Shown here: piece by piece, positions 31,001-41,921 of the stretch | How the letters are laid out: the number at the start of each line of letters is the position of its first letter | Numbering within the stretch: the stretch's first letter is position 1 | Source of the DNA: Portulaca oleracea | Lineage: Eukaryota > Streptophyta > Magnoliopsida > Caryophyllales > Portulacaceae | DNA: 64,000 nt | Assembly (NCBI GenBank): GCA_029582165.1 | Contig: CM055891.1 | Location: 33,334,832 to 33,398,831, forward strand | Direction of reading: 5' to 3' | Translations under genes and position numbers: made by a program | Notes under the pieces: generated by a model | Database searches by the model: none | The model's input: the letters and a program-made list of their open reading frames with translations, nothing else | Told to the model about the DNA's origin: nothing

Positions 31001-33798
31001 GGATCACAATTCAGAAAATTACCCAGGATCCTTCAAGAATCTGTGATTGAAAAATTCCTCAAATGTTAACCGTTCAACTGCAAAAACAAAGCAATAATGC
31101 TGACAGTAAGTAACACATAACTTTACCTCTTTTCCTTTGGAAAGACAGAAACAGTTGTATTTTTTAACTATTAGTGTCAAGTAACACCTTATGTGTGCCA
31201 AGAAGTAATCAATCAGATTGCTCATATACAAACGGAGGATTTGATGGGGTAAACTAAAGCAACACCTACTGAACCTACATGTAAGCATGAGTAGAACAAA
31301 AACAAAGTACTGAATTTTTTTTAAGAAAAATCAATAGTTTTTGGCAATGCAAAACCAAGTTATGCTATGAAATATCCTCCCCAGAAGCCTTTAGCATATC
31401 ATGCTAGGTCAAACCAATAACTTGTTTCACCTTAAAGTGAGGTCTACAACAACTCAAGGAATATATTCTTGTACAAAAGTCACTACTAAAGTAAATCAGC
31501 TTTAAATTTATAAGTGCTACTCACACCCATAGTGAGTGGAATCTAAAACAGTCTTTGAAATCAACTTTAATAGCATTTAAGCACAAATTATTTCTACAAC
31601 AGGTAAGCATAATGTCATCCGAAAAATTTATCCGGTAGACATACAATTGTTTTGTTTGGACCCCAACATATATGCTTTTGTTTCTTCCACTCATGTGCTC
31701 TACCCAGAAATCCTTTCATACCCTAGGAAAATGATGCTGCTTTCCTGGGAAACACATATTGAGTTTTGTAAACCCTAAAGTTTCTAAGAGTTTCTTTTGT
31801 TCCTCTCTTTATCTCCCAACAAAGCAGATATCAACATAGATCAGGTCAGAAATTTACTCCTCTCATTTCAGTAGTTTGAAGAGAACGTACCTGGGTTTCG
31901 ACGTAAAAGACTTCTGCAAAGCTCCACAAAGTCAGGATCCAGGACTTGGTCCTCAGGGAACCGCAGTTCGGTAGATGTTAAGATATTCTGGAAAAGCTGT
32001 ACAGAATAGAAAGTTGCAAACTAGAATAAGTTTTGTGAAAAGGGATATCTCAAAAGCTAAATCTTCAATTTATCATACTCTTTATAGAGTTTCCAAGAAC
32101 AATTATGATAATAATAAGCAAAAACGGACCTGCAGCTGACTATTCCCATCAAACGGAGGTTTACCTATCACCAGCTGATACAGTATTGCTCCAACACTCC
32201 ACAAATCAGCCTGTGGAAATACATACATACCAGATTATCACACGTAATTGTACAAGTGAAATCATAGTTCCAAAATGGAAGGCCACATTGTAATTTGCAT
32301 ACCTTTGCATCGTATCTCTGGTTCTGAATTATTTCAGGGGCCATATATAATGGTGAACCGCAAAGTGTATCAGCCAGGCCTTGAGGAGTCAGATATCTAC
32401 ACAACGCATATTTCGTTAGTAAACTTCGCGATTTAGGGAGACCATACCAAATACCAGAAAAATCAAACATTCATAGGCACCAAAGGCACAAGCATTTCAT
32501 GAATGTCATCAATTATTCACAAGTATAATTTCCAAAATAGTAACAACATTAGTAGGAGGATAATGTATCCAAAGATACCCCAATGACAAAAATAAATCTC
32601 CATACAAAGTTATGTACAAACAAAAAACAAACCGTCGACAAAAAACAAATTCTTTCATAAATTTTGATTTTTAGTTGATAGGCTGGAGATGAATTCTTGA
32701 CAGAAACATGGACAGTAAGACAATTTGTTAGCAACAGTTATACATAGCCGAAAATGCAAAACCGACATCGACCCAATTGACACTAATCTACACAAGACAA
32801 AAGGAGATATTCAATTAATACTAGCAAGAGTTAGATAAGCCATTGAATGTCTTACCTAGCAAAGCCAAAGTCACCTATTTTCAGCCAAGGAGTTACCCCC
32901 TTACCAGACAATAGGAGGTTCTGCAAGTTCAAAACATCCCATTTCAGTAACTTTCTCTAGAGCTTAAAAATGAAAACCACACACACAAAAACCAAACATT
33001 ACCACTATATTACATGTACAACACAGAAAACAGCAACAGATAGCTACAATTACTGTTCATATTGTTCATCATGCAGTCTCAAAAGATACTAAAACACACA
33101 GTTTACAGATTGAAACTACAATGCAGATAAAACACCTGGGGTTTCAAATCTCTATGAATGAGGTTATTGTCACGAAGAACTTGCAACCCTGCAGCTGCAG
33201 AAAAAAGAACCAAAGCTTCCAAATCAGAAGAACAATGACAACCCAGAAAATTCAACTAAAACAAAGGTTAAAATACAAATCCAAATCGAATTTTAAGCAG
33301 AATTAGAAAGAATATCATAGAATAGAATACCCAGTTGCTTTATGAAATGTTTGGCTACATCTTCAGAAACTCTGCCATGTCTATGAATGTAAGCACCAAG
33401 GTCTCCACCATCGCAGTACTCCAACACCAGAAAAATTCTTTCCTCAGTCTGAGAAAAACAAATCACACCCACAAATCAAAACCCATCATAGATACAGAAA
33501 TTCAAAGCATCGATCAAATTTCAGGAAAATTGGGGACAAACCCAAACAAACAAACACAAACCTCAATTGCTTCATAAAGTCGAATTATATTGGAATGCGA
33601 TATATTCCTAAGAATCGAAATCTCCTTCCTCAAATTCTCATTAAGATGCTTCTTATCAATCTCTTTGATGGCAAATTCCGTCCCCAAAACACGATGCCTT
33701 GACTTATAAACAACTGCAAACGAACCCGACCCGATTCTGGGCCCGATTATGTAATCACCCACCAAACGACATCGTGTGTTTCCGACGCCAAAATCCAT
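28001..33798 (-). CDS. ATG1: ATG1-type autophagy serine/threonine kinase
   Basis: Thirteen exons on the minus strand: 33562-33798, 33331-33448, 33136-33194, 32856-32920, 32303-32396, 32130-32210, 31891-31996, 31023-31077, 30567-30847, 29783-30156, 29010-29301, 28824-28894, 28001-28231. The product is 687 residues. The N-terminal kinase is complete: G-loop IGSGSFAVVY, Lys45 (AIKEID), HRDLKPQ with Asp134, DFG at 155-157, and LCGSPLYMAPEI. A Ser-rich linker follows, then a helical C-terminal domain (SIERDYVLVHSNFAS, AGFYMES, ELIGNRESAAAMYSRAL, LKYIKNLESHL) of the kind that binds ATG13. ATG1 starts autophagosome formation under nutrient stress in a complex with ATG13, ATG11 and ATG101. The length lies between Arabidopsis ATG1a and ATG1b/c; which one it matches cannot be told. 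Confidence 0.93.
28268..28770. repeat. GGGTCGGGTT-type insert in ATG1 intron 12
   Basis: This intron segment begins with AGGGATGACAAAAATTTGGG and is packed with GGTC(C/G)GGTT, TTCGGTCAGG and TCGGGTCAAGG words. The same lexicon, ending or starting with a '(C)CCTAnnnTGACAAA' boundary, occurs at 30225-30525, 42950-43405, 45480-45680 and 53355-53500. It is an interspersed repeat of unknown class with no coding capacity seen. Confidence 0.5.
29635..29740. repeat. Dispersed GTGCTC/TTGTTCAC repeat (copy 2 of 3)
   Basis: In ATG1 intron 10. It reads ACGTGCTCCAAGGGTTTGTGC, then GATTGTTTGTTCACTTG, then CTCTAGGTGCATGTAATATA. Compare 25365-25512 and 62460-62610. Confidence 0.55.
30225..30525. repeat. GGGTCGGGT-type insert in ATG1 intron 9
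   Basis: It opens GACCTGTCAATTCGGGTGGG and closes with TCGGGTCAATTTTTGTCAAG. The opening is shared almost exactly with DCL1 intron 4 at 53357 (GACCTGTCAATTCAGGCGGG), so the two are the same family in two host genes. Confidence 0.6.
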
Positions 33799-34507
33799 CG
33801 TTTTTTTTCAGAGATCAGTGCTCAAAGAAGAACCCCATTACTTTTTCGATACGGAAGAAGAAGAAGAAGCAGTCTTTCGAAGTGGGTTTTGTTTGAAGTG
33901 GTGGTTGGATGTATCAATACGATGTTTTTTCATCCCCAAATTTCTGGGTTTTTGTTCGACGAATCAGAAGAATTATCATAGGGTGTTTTTTTGCAGAGAA
34001 ACGATGGCGATTGTTTGTTGCAGTGACTTGGCTGGAAGCAGCAGCGCCTCACTTTTGCGTTTTGATTTTGATTTTGATTTTGATTTCTACAGAGAGAAAG
34101 ATGAGAGGGAAGAAAAAAGGAAAAGAAAAAGGAAAGTGTTTGTTAATCTGTTTGTTCTAAATGGGAGAGTAGATAAATAGGGTGATGAGAAAAGTGTATT
34201 ATCAAGGTTTAAATTCCTTTTTTCAGGTTTTATAAAGCAACTCAATCACTAAGTCTTAGTCGTATTGAATCTAATTAAATCATAATCTATAGACTAAATT
34301 TCATCCGTTGAATTGGATTGGATGTGAATGAGTTGAAATAAAAACAATCAATAATAAAATATTGGACAATATAATGAATCATGGATAGGGAAATTGGAAA
34401 AAAAAATTCCAACTTTTGGGGTATTGGCAAAAGATAATTTGAACTTACAACAACTGAACTTTAACGTCTATTAATTTTAGCATCCATAGCATAGTTAAAT
34501 TCATCCG
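33799..34507 (-). promoter_or_regulatory. ATG1 5' leader and promoter region
   Basis: Upstream of the ATG1 start codon on the minus strand. It contains GAAGAAGAAGAAG (about 33854) and an imperfect (GATTTT)n run at 34063-34085, typical of transcribed plant leaders. No other gene is seen to 34507. Open frames of about 100 codons on the plus strand are low-complexity shadows. Confidence 0.5.
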
Positions 34508-35650
34508 AAAAGTGACAAGTGGTTGTTCTCCCTTTTTATTGATAATCTGTCTATCAATATGGGTAGCTCGAGACTCAAAAATTTATTTAGCAAGTTTGGG
34601 GTTGTGATTGATGCGTATATCCCCGCAAAAGTTGGAAGAAATGGTAGGGAATTTGGTTTTGTGCGGTATGCAAGCAAAGACGATGGGAGAAAAGCCATTA
34701 GCGAGATGAACTTAAGATTATTGATCATAGGAAACTCTTTGTTTCTTGGGCTAAATTTAATAAAAAGCAAGTTGTTAGGCCTCCTGCTGTTGTAAAACAC
34801 CCCCAAAAATGGACCTCCAAAAGAAAAATGATGGTGCTTTTGTTTCAAATGTTTTGCACATGTCCACCCCTTGTGTGGTTAACAATGGGCTGAGGAATTT
34901 GGGGTGTGATGACACAGTTGTACCTGACTCTCTTATGGTTTCCGTTTGTGACGGGTCTGCAGATGTTTGTAGTAAAACTATTATGGATCCTATTAATGCT
35001 ATTTTGGATAGAAACAAACATGCTGGCAGGTTGTCTTACAAGGATGCTCTTTTGAGTGACTCAAAAACCAATCGTGTGGTGATTAGGAATCTAAGAGCCG
35101 ACTCTGACAGTGATCGTACTCTTAACAACCCGACGGACTCCTTTGTTGGTGCGACTGGGCGTGAGTTATTTGCTGATCTTGAGGATTCATCCTTGAGGCT
35201 TCTAATGGCAAAGTTAGGAGGAAGAGAAAGCAGAACTTATTGTTGAAATCTAAGTGGCAGCTTGTCAGAAATGTAACCTGTAGAATTGTTCGTGGCCAAA
35301 AGGATGGTCGAAATGATAAGAGGACCAGACGTGCGAACATGGTGAAAGAGGATAATCTTGATGATATTGATGCTAAAATCGACCGAAGGGCTGAGATTAT
35401 TAGCCCTAATATTGGGGCGCGATTCCTTGATGACTCACCAAGCTGAAGTTACTGATCTTGCATCGTGTTTTAAAAAGTGGAGATTTCTTTTGGTTGTGGT
35501 GATCGAGAGAGTATTTGCAGTGTTTTATTTATTTAGCTGTTTGGTTGTATCATTTTCTTTTGATGGTGTTTGTTAGCTGTTTTGTTTGCTGTCCGCTGTT
35601 GTCTTTGAACTTTTAAGCCTTTTAGCTTTCAATAATTGAAAAAAAAGTGA
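34508..35650 (+). mobile_element. Short LINE remnant with an RRM-type ORF1 (BNR-like)
   Basis: The 5' part translates to an RNA-recognition motif: LFIDNLSINMGSSRLKNLF (RNP2-like) and REFGFVRYASKDDGRKAI (RNP1-like). This is joined by a frameshift at about 34795 to an acidic region with GRLSYKDALL (about 35025). No endonuclease or reverse transcriptase follows. A T-rich 3' region ends in an A run at 35638-35646. AAAAGTGA occurs at 34508-34515 and again after the A run at 35643-35650, a likely target duplication. RRM-bearing ORF1 is known from the BNR clade of plant L1 LINEs (described in beet). This copy has lost ORF2 and has frameshifts, so it is not active alone. Confidence 0.65.
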
Positions 35651-35911
35651 TGTGTTTATGGCGATATTATATGTGGAACTTTTTGTAACTCAAAAAAAGA
35701 TTAAACATATGCTTCGTGTTTAACTATGTTGTGGATACTAAAAATAATAGAGATTAAAGTTCAGCTTGTTTATAATAAAGTTGTAAGTTCGGATTAATTT
35801 TTTCTAATACTCCTAAAGTTTGGATTATTTTTTTCCAATTTTCCTTATGGATATTGTTGTACTTTATACGTCCAAAAATATTTGTCCACTACTCCACTTT
35901 GATTGATTTAA

Positions 35912-36191
35912 GCCCCGTTCTTTTATGCGGTAGACTGCGATGCAGTACCACATCGTACTGTAACTTTTTAATTTCTACTTTACTTCATCATATCACATCA
36001 CAATCATTAACAATATATCTTTTACATTTTTCTTTATCGGTCTCTCCTCACTTTTCTCATCTACTTTTCACATTTTCTCTCCTCAACTACCCCACTTATC
36101 ATAATTCTCACCACAATTCATCACACTTTTTCAAATTCTACCGTACTGCACCATTACCACACCGCAACCAATCATATAGAAGAATGAGGCC
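35912..36191. mobile_element. Tourist-like MITE (copy 2 of 4) with TAA duplication
   Basis: Left end GCCCCGTTCTTTTATGCGG, right end reading back as GGCCTCATTCTTCTATATG. The interior CTCCTCACTTTTCTCATCTAC is shared with 44435-44676. TAA flanks both sides (35909-35911, 36192-36194), the 3-bp target duplication of PIF/Harbinger elements. Confidence 0.8.
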
Positions 36192-36194
36192 TAA

Positions 36195-38499
36195 ATAGAA
36201 TTTTTCTGATGAGTTATGACTAAGTGATGTGAGACCATCTTACTTTATGATCTCAGGCTTTTGTTTTTTGGATTGACAACTCTTTCTAATCCAATCTAAT
36301 CTAATCTAAACTTTACACAATTCCCCAAACACTTTTTCTCTCTAAAAACACAATTCCCAAAAAAGTATCCAATCCATCCAAACTTCATTTTATCCAATTA
36401 AAAGAACAATCCAATTTCACCTTGAAGTTTCATAAACTTTAAAAGAATAGGGACTTTAGGTTTGTAAATAAAATTTACTTACTTGCTTATATTTACTTAC
36501 CTTTACTTATGAGTGTTTGGATAAAAATGTCACTTATCTTTAAAAATTGTCATTAATGTCACTCAACTTTTTTTAAAAAAAATGTACCTCAACTTTTCTA
36601 AAAAAATAAAAATTGACACTATTACTTTCTTTGACTTTTTAGACTTTTTTGGCATCGAATTACTTCTTTTGTTTCTATTTAGGGAAATTCCATTTGGTAG
36701 ACTTCAATTTTGACTATTTCAAATTGTCAACTACTTTTGAAATTATTCTAAACGGTAGACTTATTTTGTAAATTTTAAAAATTATTTCAGGTTTTCAAGC
36801 ACTTTAAAAACTATTCCTAGTTGTCAAACACTTTAGATATTATTCAAAGTAAGTCAATAGTGAGATTGATATGGAAAGCTAATGAAATTGAGAGAGGATA
36901 AAGTTTTTGCGAGCAATATTTTAACAACAGTACATGAAAAAGCTCACGAGATGAAATAATTTTCAAAATAAGTCTACCATTTAAAATAGTTTAAAAAGTG
37001 GTTGACAACTTCAAATAGGCAAAAATTGAAGTCTACCAAATGAGATTTTCATTCTATTTATCAAAGGCCTAAAATCATGAAGATTCCTAACATAATAATT
37101 ATTATTTATCTAATGCAAATGAATTATTGATTTTTCTGGGGGAGAATATTATTATTTTCTAAAATATCAAATAAAAATATCCTTTTGGTTAATTGTACAT
37201 TTTATTTTCTAAATCTCTTAATAATTATGATAGCCTTAATTCTTATAGATAATTTACTGAGCTAAATATTGATGTATATTTAATTTATAAACTTTAATGA
37301 ATACATAATTAAAATATCAACAAAAGTATTGATATTTTAGTGCTACTATAATATAAACAAGAAAATACATAATAAAAATAATAGTCTCGGTGAAGTTTTA
37401 TTTATGTTAAACAGGAAATTATAAAAAAGTATTGCTATTATAAGTCAGGCTAAGTACTTAATAATTTCTCCAAAAATAACTTTTAGAAAAACTGTTTTTA
37501 TAAAATAAAAATAATTTTCTAAGAATTTAGCCAAACAGGCACTAACTAAATTTTAAATTAAATCTTAATCTATGCGCTAGATTTCATTTTGAAATTAGAT
37601 TGCATGTGAATAGTCGATATAAAAGTGAAAATATAATAAAATATTAGATAATAGAATGAATTATAATACTTTAATTTATATCTTAAATTATCTGATCAAT
37701 AGAAAATGTGCTGATTAAACTATTTATTTTAAAGTGATAGTAGATAAATAGTGTAGATGAAGTAGCAAGTGTTGATTTGACATTATGTGTTAATAATACA
37801 AATGTGGGGTCTAAACTCTTTCGTCCAAGTTTAAAAGAGGAAGTTGGTCAACTGAATTTTAATTAAATCATAGTTTATAGATTGGATATCATCCTTAAAT
37901 TGGATGTGAATCAGCTTAAATAAAAACATTAAAAAGTAAAGAAACAAGGTGAAAGTGAAAGATAAAATAAAATAAAATATTAAAAATAGAATGAATTATG
38001 AGTACTATAAAGAGAATATATATGATGCTAGAACAAATTTCTTAAAAAATGAGGGTAGTACAATACAATTAATATGCATAAGATTTAATCAGATATACAA
38101 TATTAACCATTAAGTCAAGATCTTATTGGAAAATTAAGTGATTTTAAATATACATATGACTAATATTTATTGACAATTGACCTTATCATAGACTTGACGT
38201 CTAATATGTGTTATTAGTTACTCACGTATACCTTAGAAGTGACAATAAAAATAATACTCTTCCAATAAATTTAAAATGTACAAAGGGAGATTGGAATTAA
38301 ATAAATCAATATCTGGGGCTCCTTTGATATAACGAACCAACCTTGAACATTAATATTAAACAAACTGACCTTAATATGTTGTTTTTTCCAGCAAACCGCC
38401 ACCGAGTCAAACTCATCGGAAGTGTGACGTGGCGGTGGCGGAAGCTTACCAGCGGATAATGGTTTAAGTAGCGGATAGTGGATGACTGTTCAAATGAGA
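36195..38499. other. AT-rich intergenic sequence with MITEs
   Basis: No gene is seen. The stretch is highly AT-rich. Paired ATATTAATA-like tracts and 'TAAATTTCATCC(G/T)TTGAATTGGAT'-type segments also occur near 34295, 37585 and 37885, so an old repeat recurs here. Confidence 0.6.
36682..37051. mobile_element. Mutator-like MITE with 9-bp target duplication
   Basis: Inverted ends of about 95 bp: GGGAAATTCCATTTGGTAGAC at the left and TGAAAATCTCATTTGGTAGAC reading in from the right, then CTATTT(C/G)AA(A/G)TTGTCAAC(T/C)AC in both. A 9-bp direct repeat TTCTATTTA flanks it (36673-36681, 37052-37060). No transposase frame. Confidence 0.8.
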
Positions 38500-38507
38500 A
38501 TTGTGTT

Positions 38508-38872
38508 TGGTAAATTTAGCGGTTGAATTAACAAATTAATGTGAATTGACATAAAAGGATATCCGGCCATAATTTCTAAAGACAATTTTCAAAGGGTATT
38601 TTTGATTGAAAAATATGAAACACTACTCCAAACGCTAAACGTTAACCTTATTAGCGTTTCTCAAAACGCTCCTAAAGCGCTACTACTCAAAACGTTAGCT
38701 TACCCAATACTAATATTTATATAATTAGAGTTTTGACTTGGTCAAAAAGCTAAACCCTACCCCATACGCTACTACTGAACACAACCTGATGATATATAAA
38801 CATACCACTCTACAGTATTATTCTCATTCTTATACTACCCCAAACGCTACTACCGAACACAACCTGATGCTA
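38508..38872. mobile_element. MITE-like element with a duplicated right end
   Basis: The left part has ATTGTGTTTGGTAAATTTAGCGG. The right part has ACGCTACTACTGAACACAACC near 38768, its rough inverse. A near-identical right end follows at about 38840 (CAAACGCTACTACCGAACAC). It is probably a hAT-type MITE whose end is duplicated; no target duplication was fixed. Confidence 0.45.
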
Positions 38873-39776
38873 CTCAAAATGAGGTGGAGGAGTAGAGAAA
38901 AAAAATGATTAAAATATTAATATATTAAACTGACTTTCAAACTCGTCTCACGAGAGTTTCGCAAGACTAGTCTCATTCATCACTAGAATGTCATACACAA
39001 CTACATTTCATTTTCATTCCATGTCATGTCAATAGTGAATCGAATTTAAACTCACCGTTGTATACATATAATCTTTAGTACACTTTTAGCTCGTATAATT
39101 AAGGGTATATTAATTTAATTGTACTATATTCTTATAGAAATTCAGGAATATGCTGCTGTACAATGAAAAACCAATTAATCTAATAGTCAAATATCCCAAT
39201 GAACATTCATATATATACTTTTGACTACTACTGACTTACACTTACGCCAAAATCTCAACTTACATTGAACTCAACTGATCTCGAAATTCATGCAATTCTT
39301 AACCCTAAACCATGCAAATTAATATTATCCTCCTCCTTGAAATCTTACCCTCACGTGGAATCGAACCGCCAAAAAAGCCACAAAATCATTCCATCCCCAC
39401 CGTAGATTCTACGATTAATGACCCTGATTAAACCCTAGTCAAATCAATCAAGATTTAATCAAGATTTAATCAGATTTTTATAAACCGCAAAAATGGGCAC
39501 CTCCAAATTAGTACACCCCACGAGGGTTTACGAGCACAAACCCAGATGGTAATTTGTAGGGCAAATCACAGACACACCGTCTTCCCTTCCCTAACTTCTA
39601 AGGGTTTTAGTTTTTACCAAAAATGCATTTTCTCTCTCTAGTTTTCTCTCCCATGTCCTGTTTTCACTCCTTAATACCTGCTTCTTCTACTCTCTGCAAC
39701 TCCTGTTCTGTCACTGACAACTTCTGCACCCAAAATAATCACCAGAAATCACATCTTTGATCATCACCCAAAAGAG
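38873..39776 (+). promoter_or_regulatory. Upstream region of the receptor-like gene
   Basis: No gene is seen. AT-rich upstream DNA gives way at about 39580 to a pyrimidine-rich stretch (TTTTCTCTCTCTAG near 39630), likely the transcribed leader of the gene starting at 39777. Confidence 0.45.
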
Positions 39777-41921
39777 ATGCAATCTTTGGTTTATCTTCTT
39801 GCATTCACTTTCTTCCTCACTTTTATCCAACTGGGTGCAATACCCATCTCTTATTCTCTGAGAAAATCAGTGATCAATATCAAAGATGTAACCTTTGATG
39901 ATAATCATCATCACCATTGCAATGAAACTTGTGGGAGTTTTCAAGTCCCATTCCCATTCTATGTAAAGAATGCTTCCTGTGGGTGGTCAGAGTTTCCATT
40001 TTCTGACTCATTCCAGCTTTCCTGTCTAAACTCAACCTCCCTCTTCCTAAACATTGATTCACAGAACTACAGAGTTATTGAGTTCTTCTCTGATGGGGTT
40101 CTGGTTGATTTCCCAGGGTTTTCAAACTCCTGCAGACCTTACAATGACCTGAACGCGTTCGGGTTTGGGGGGAATGAATGCTTTGGGATTTCGAGCGATA
40201 ATGTGCTCGGGTTGTATGACTGTGAGGATTCTTTCTTGTGCAAGGCTAACTGTGAGGCCAATGATTTGCCTGGTTGTGACAGGAGTAAGAATATTGGGAA
40301 TGGCCCTGCTTGCTGTTATCCTCTGTCTGATCATAGTGTGTGGCATGAAGGAGATGGGTTTGATGTGTTTTCTAAGTATGAATGCAGGGGATTCTCTTCA
40401 TGGGTTGTTCCAAGAGGGATGAGTTCTGGGAAAAGAGGGGTAAAGTTGGAATGGGGTCTTCCTGTTCATGAGAACAACTCAAAACATGTTTGTCATGTTG
40501 ATGCACATAGTGTAAATGCTTCTGCTGTTAGACATGGGATAAGGTGTGTTTGTGATGCTGGGTTTGTTGGTGATGGTTATGCAAATGGTTCTGGATGCTT
40601 GAAATGTGAGTTGCCCTTTTTCTTTGTGTGCTCAAATCATGACAAAGATGCTTATTTTTGGTACTGCATACAAGTTTTCTTGCATAAAATTTGATTATTC
40701 TGCTGTTTGATCTATGTACAGCGTGTTTCAAAGATGGGAAACAGAAATTCAACGAAGATTGCGAATCCAAGAAGGAGAGCACAAGGAAGAAGAAGATCAT
40801 ACTAACTGGTACACACTCATTTTCCCAACAAGCTACCTAAGAATGCTTGATTAGAAACAGAGTTGATCCAAAAATGATTGTTCTTTTTACCTGCAGGAGT
40901 TCTGTTATCAGTCTTTGTCATAATCTGCCTGGTTTTCCTCCTCTGTATGATGAAAAGGTCAGTGAAACCCGCCGCCTACAAGCCCTCCTTTCACACCACC
41001 CTATCATTCAGAAAATCATGTAACACCCGCGTTTTCACCTTACATGAACTAGACGAAGCCACCAAAGGATTCAGCGCGGCCCAGATGCTGACAACGACGG
41101 GTGGGACCATCTTCACCGGGACCCTCAAGGACGGGTCCCACATCGCGGTCCAGAGGGTCCAATGCGACAGTGAGCGCGATCTCATGCACGTCCTGACCAG
41201 AATCGAGCTCCTATCCACCATCCTACACCGCCACCTAGCCAACATCCTCGGGTGCTGCATCGAGTCAGGGTACACACCCATGGTAGTCTACGAATTCCCA
41301 CAAAATCAAACCCTCAAAAACCAGTTGTCGGACCAAACAAACGAAGAAACAAAAAAAATCGGGCTTGATTGGTACAGGAGACTAAGCATAGCTGCTCAGA
41401 CATCCAGCGTGCTCGCTTTTCTACAACACGAGATAACTCCTACTGTTTTTCACCAGGATCTGAACACCAACAGCATTTTCCTGGATGAAGAATACAATGT
41501 CAAACTCGCCTGTTTCGGGCTCCTAGGAAGCTCTAGTCTGTACAGAAGCGACGTGTATGATTTCGGGCTGGTTCTGTTGGAGATAATATCGGGTTCAGAG
41601 CTCGCTGATTTGGCTGTCGCCTTACAGAAGATTAGGGATGGGAAACTGGAGGAAATTTTGGACCCGCTTCTATATTACCACGAACAACCTCCTTTCAGAA
41701 GAGAACAGATTGAGGTGGTGGCAGATCTTGCCACAAGGTGTTTGATATTCGGAGGGAGTGGGAAGCTCGGGATGGTGGACGTGGCGCGTGAACTCGTGCA
41801 CATCATCAAGGACAGCATTGATGGCGGCAGCAAAAGGGGGCCCGCCTTGGAAGAAACCTTCTCGAACTCGAGCCTTCTGCAGATGATTTCTATGTCCCCT
41901 GACTCCATTTATGTCCACTGA
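39777..41921 (+). CDS. WAK-like receptor with a degenerate kinase domain (At2g46850-like)
   Basis: Three exons: 39777-40605, 40722-40808, 40897-41921, giving 646 residues. The order is signal peptide (1-about 25), Cys-rich GUB_WAK-type wall-binding region (CNETCGSFQVPFPF, then CDAGFVGDGY, an EGF-like end), a transmembrane helix at about 306-324 (VLLSVFVIICLVFLL), and a C-terminal kinase-like domain. Catalytic residues are lost: the VAIK lysine is Gln (IAVQRV), HRD is HQD, and DFG is CFG (KLACFGLL). Only about ten residues separate that motif from SDVYDFG, so the activation loop is nearly gone. The Arabidopsis relative is itself called a probably inactive receptor kinase. A plasma-membrane scaffold or sensor role is inferred. 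Confidence 0.9.

Noticed and set aside
33776..34180. Plus-strand frames upstream of ATG1
   Set aside because: Low-complexity translations of GAAGAA and GATTTT runs in the ATG1 leader.
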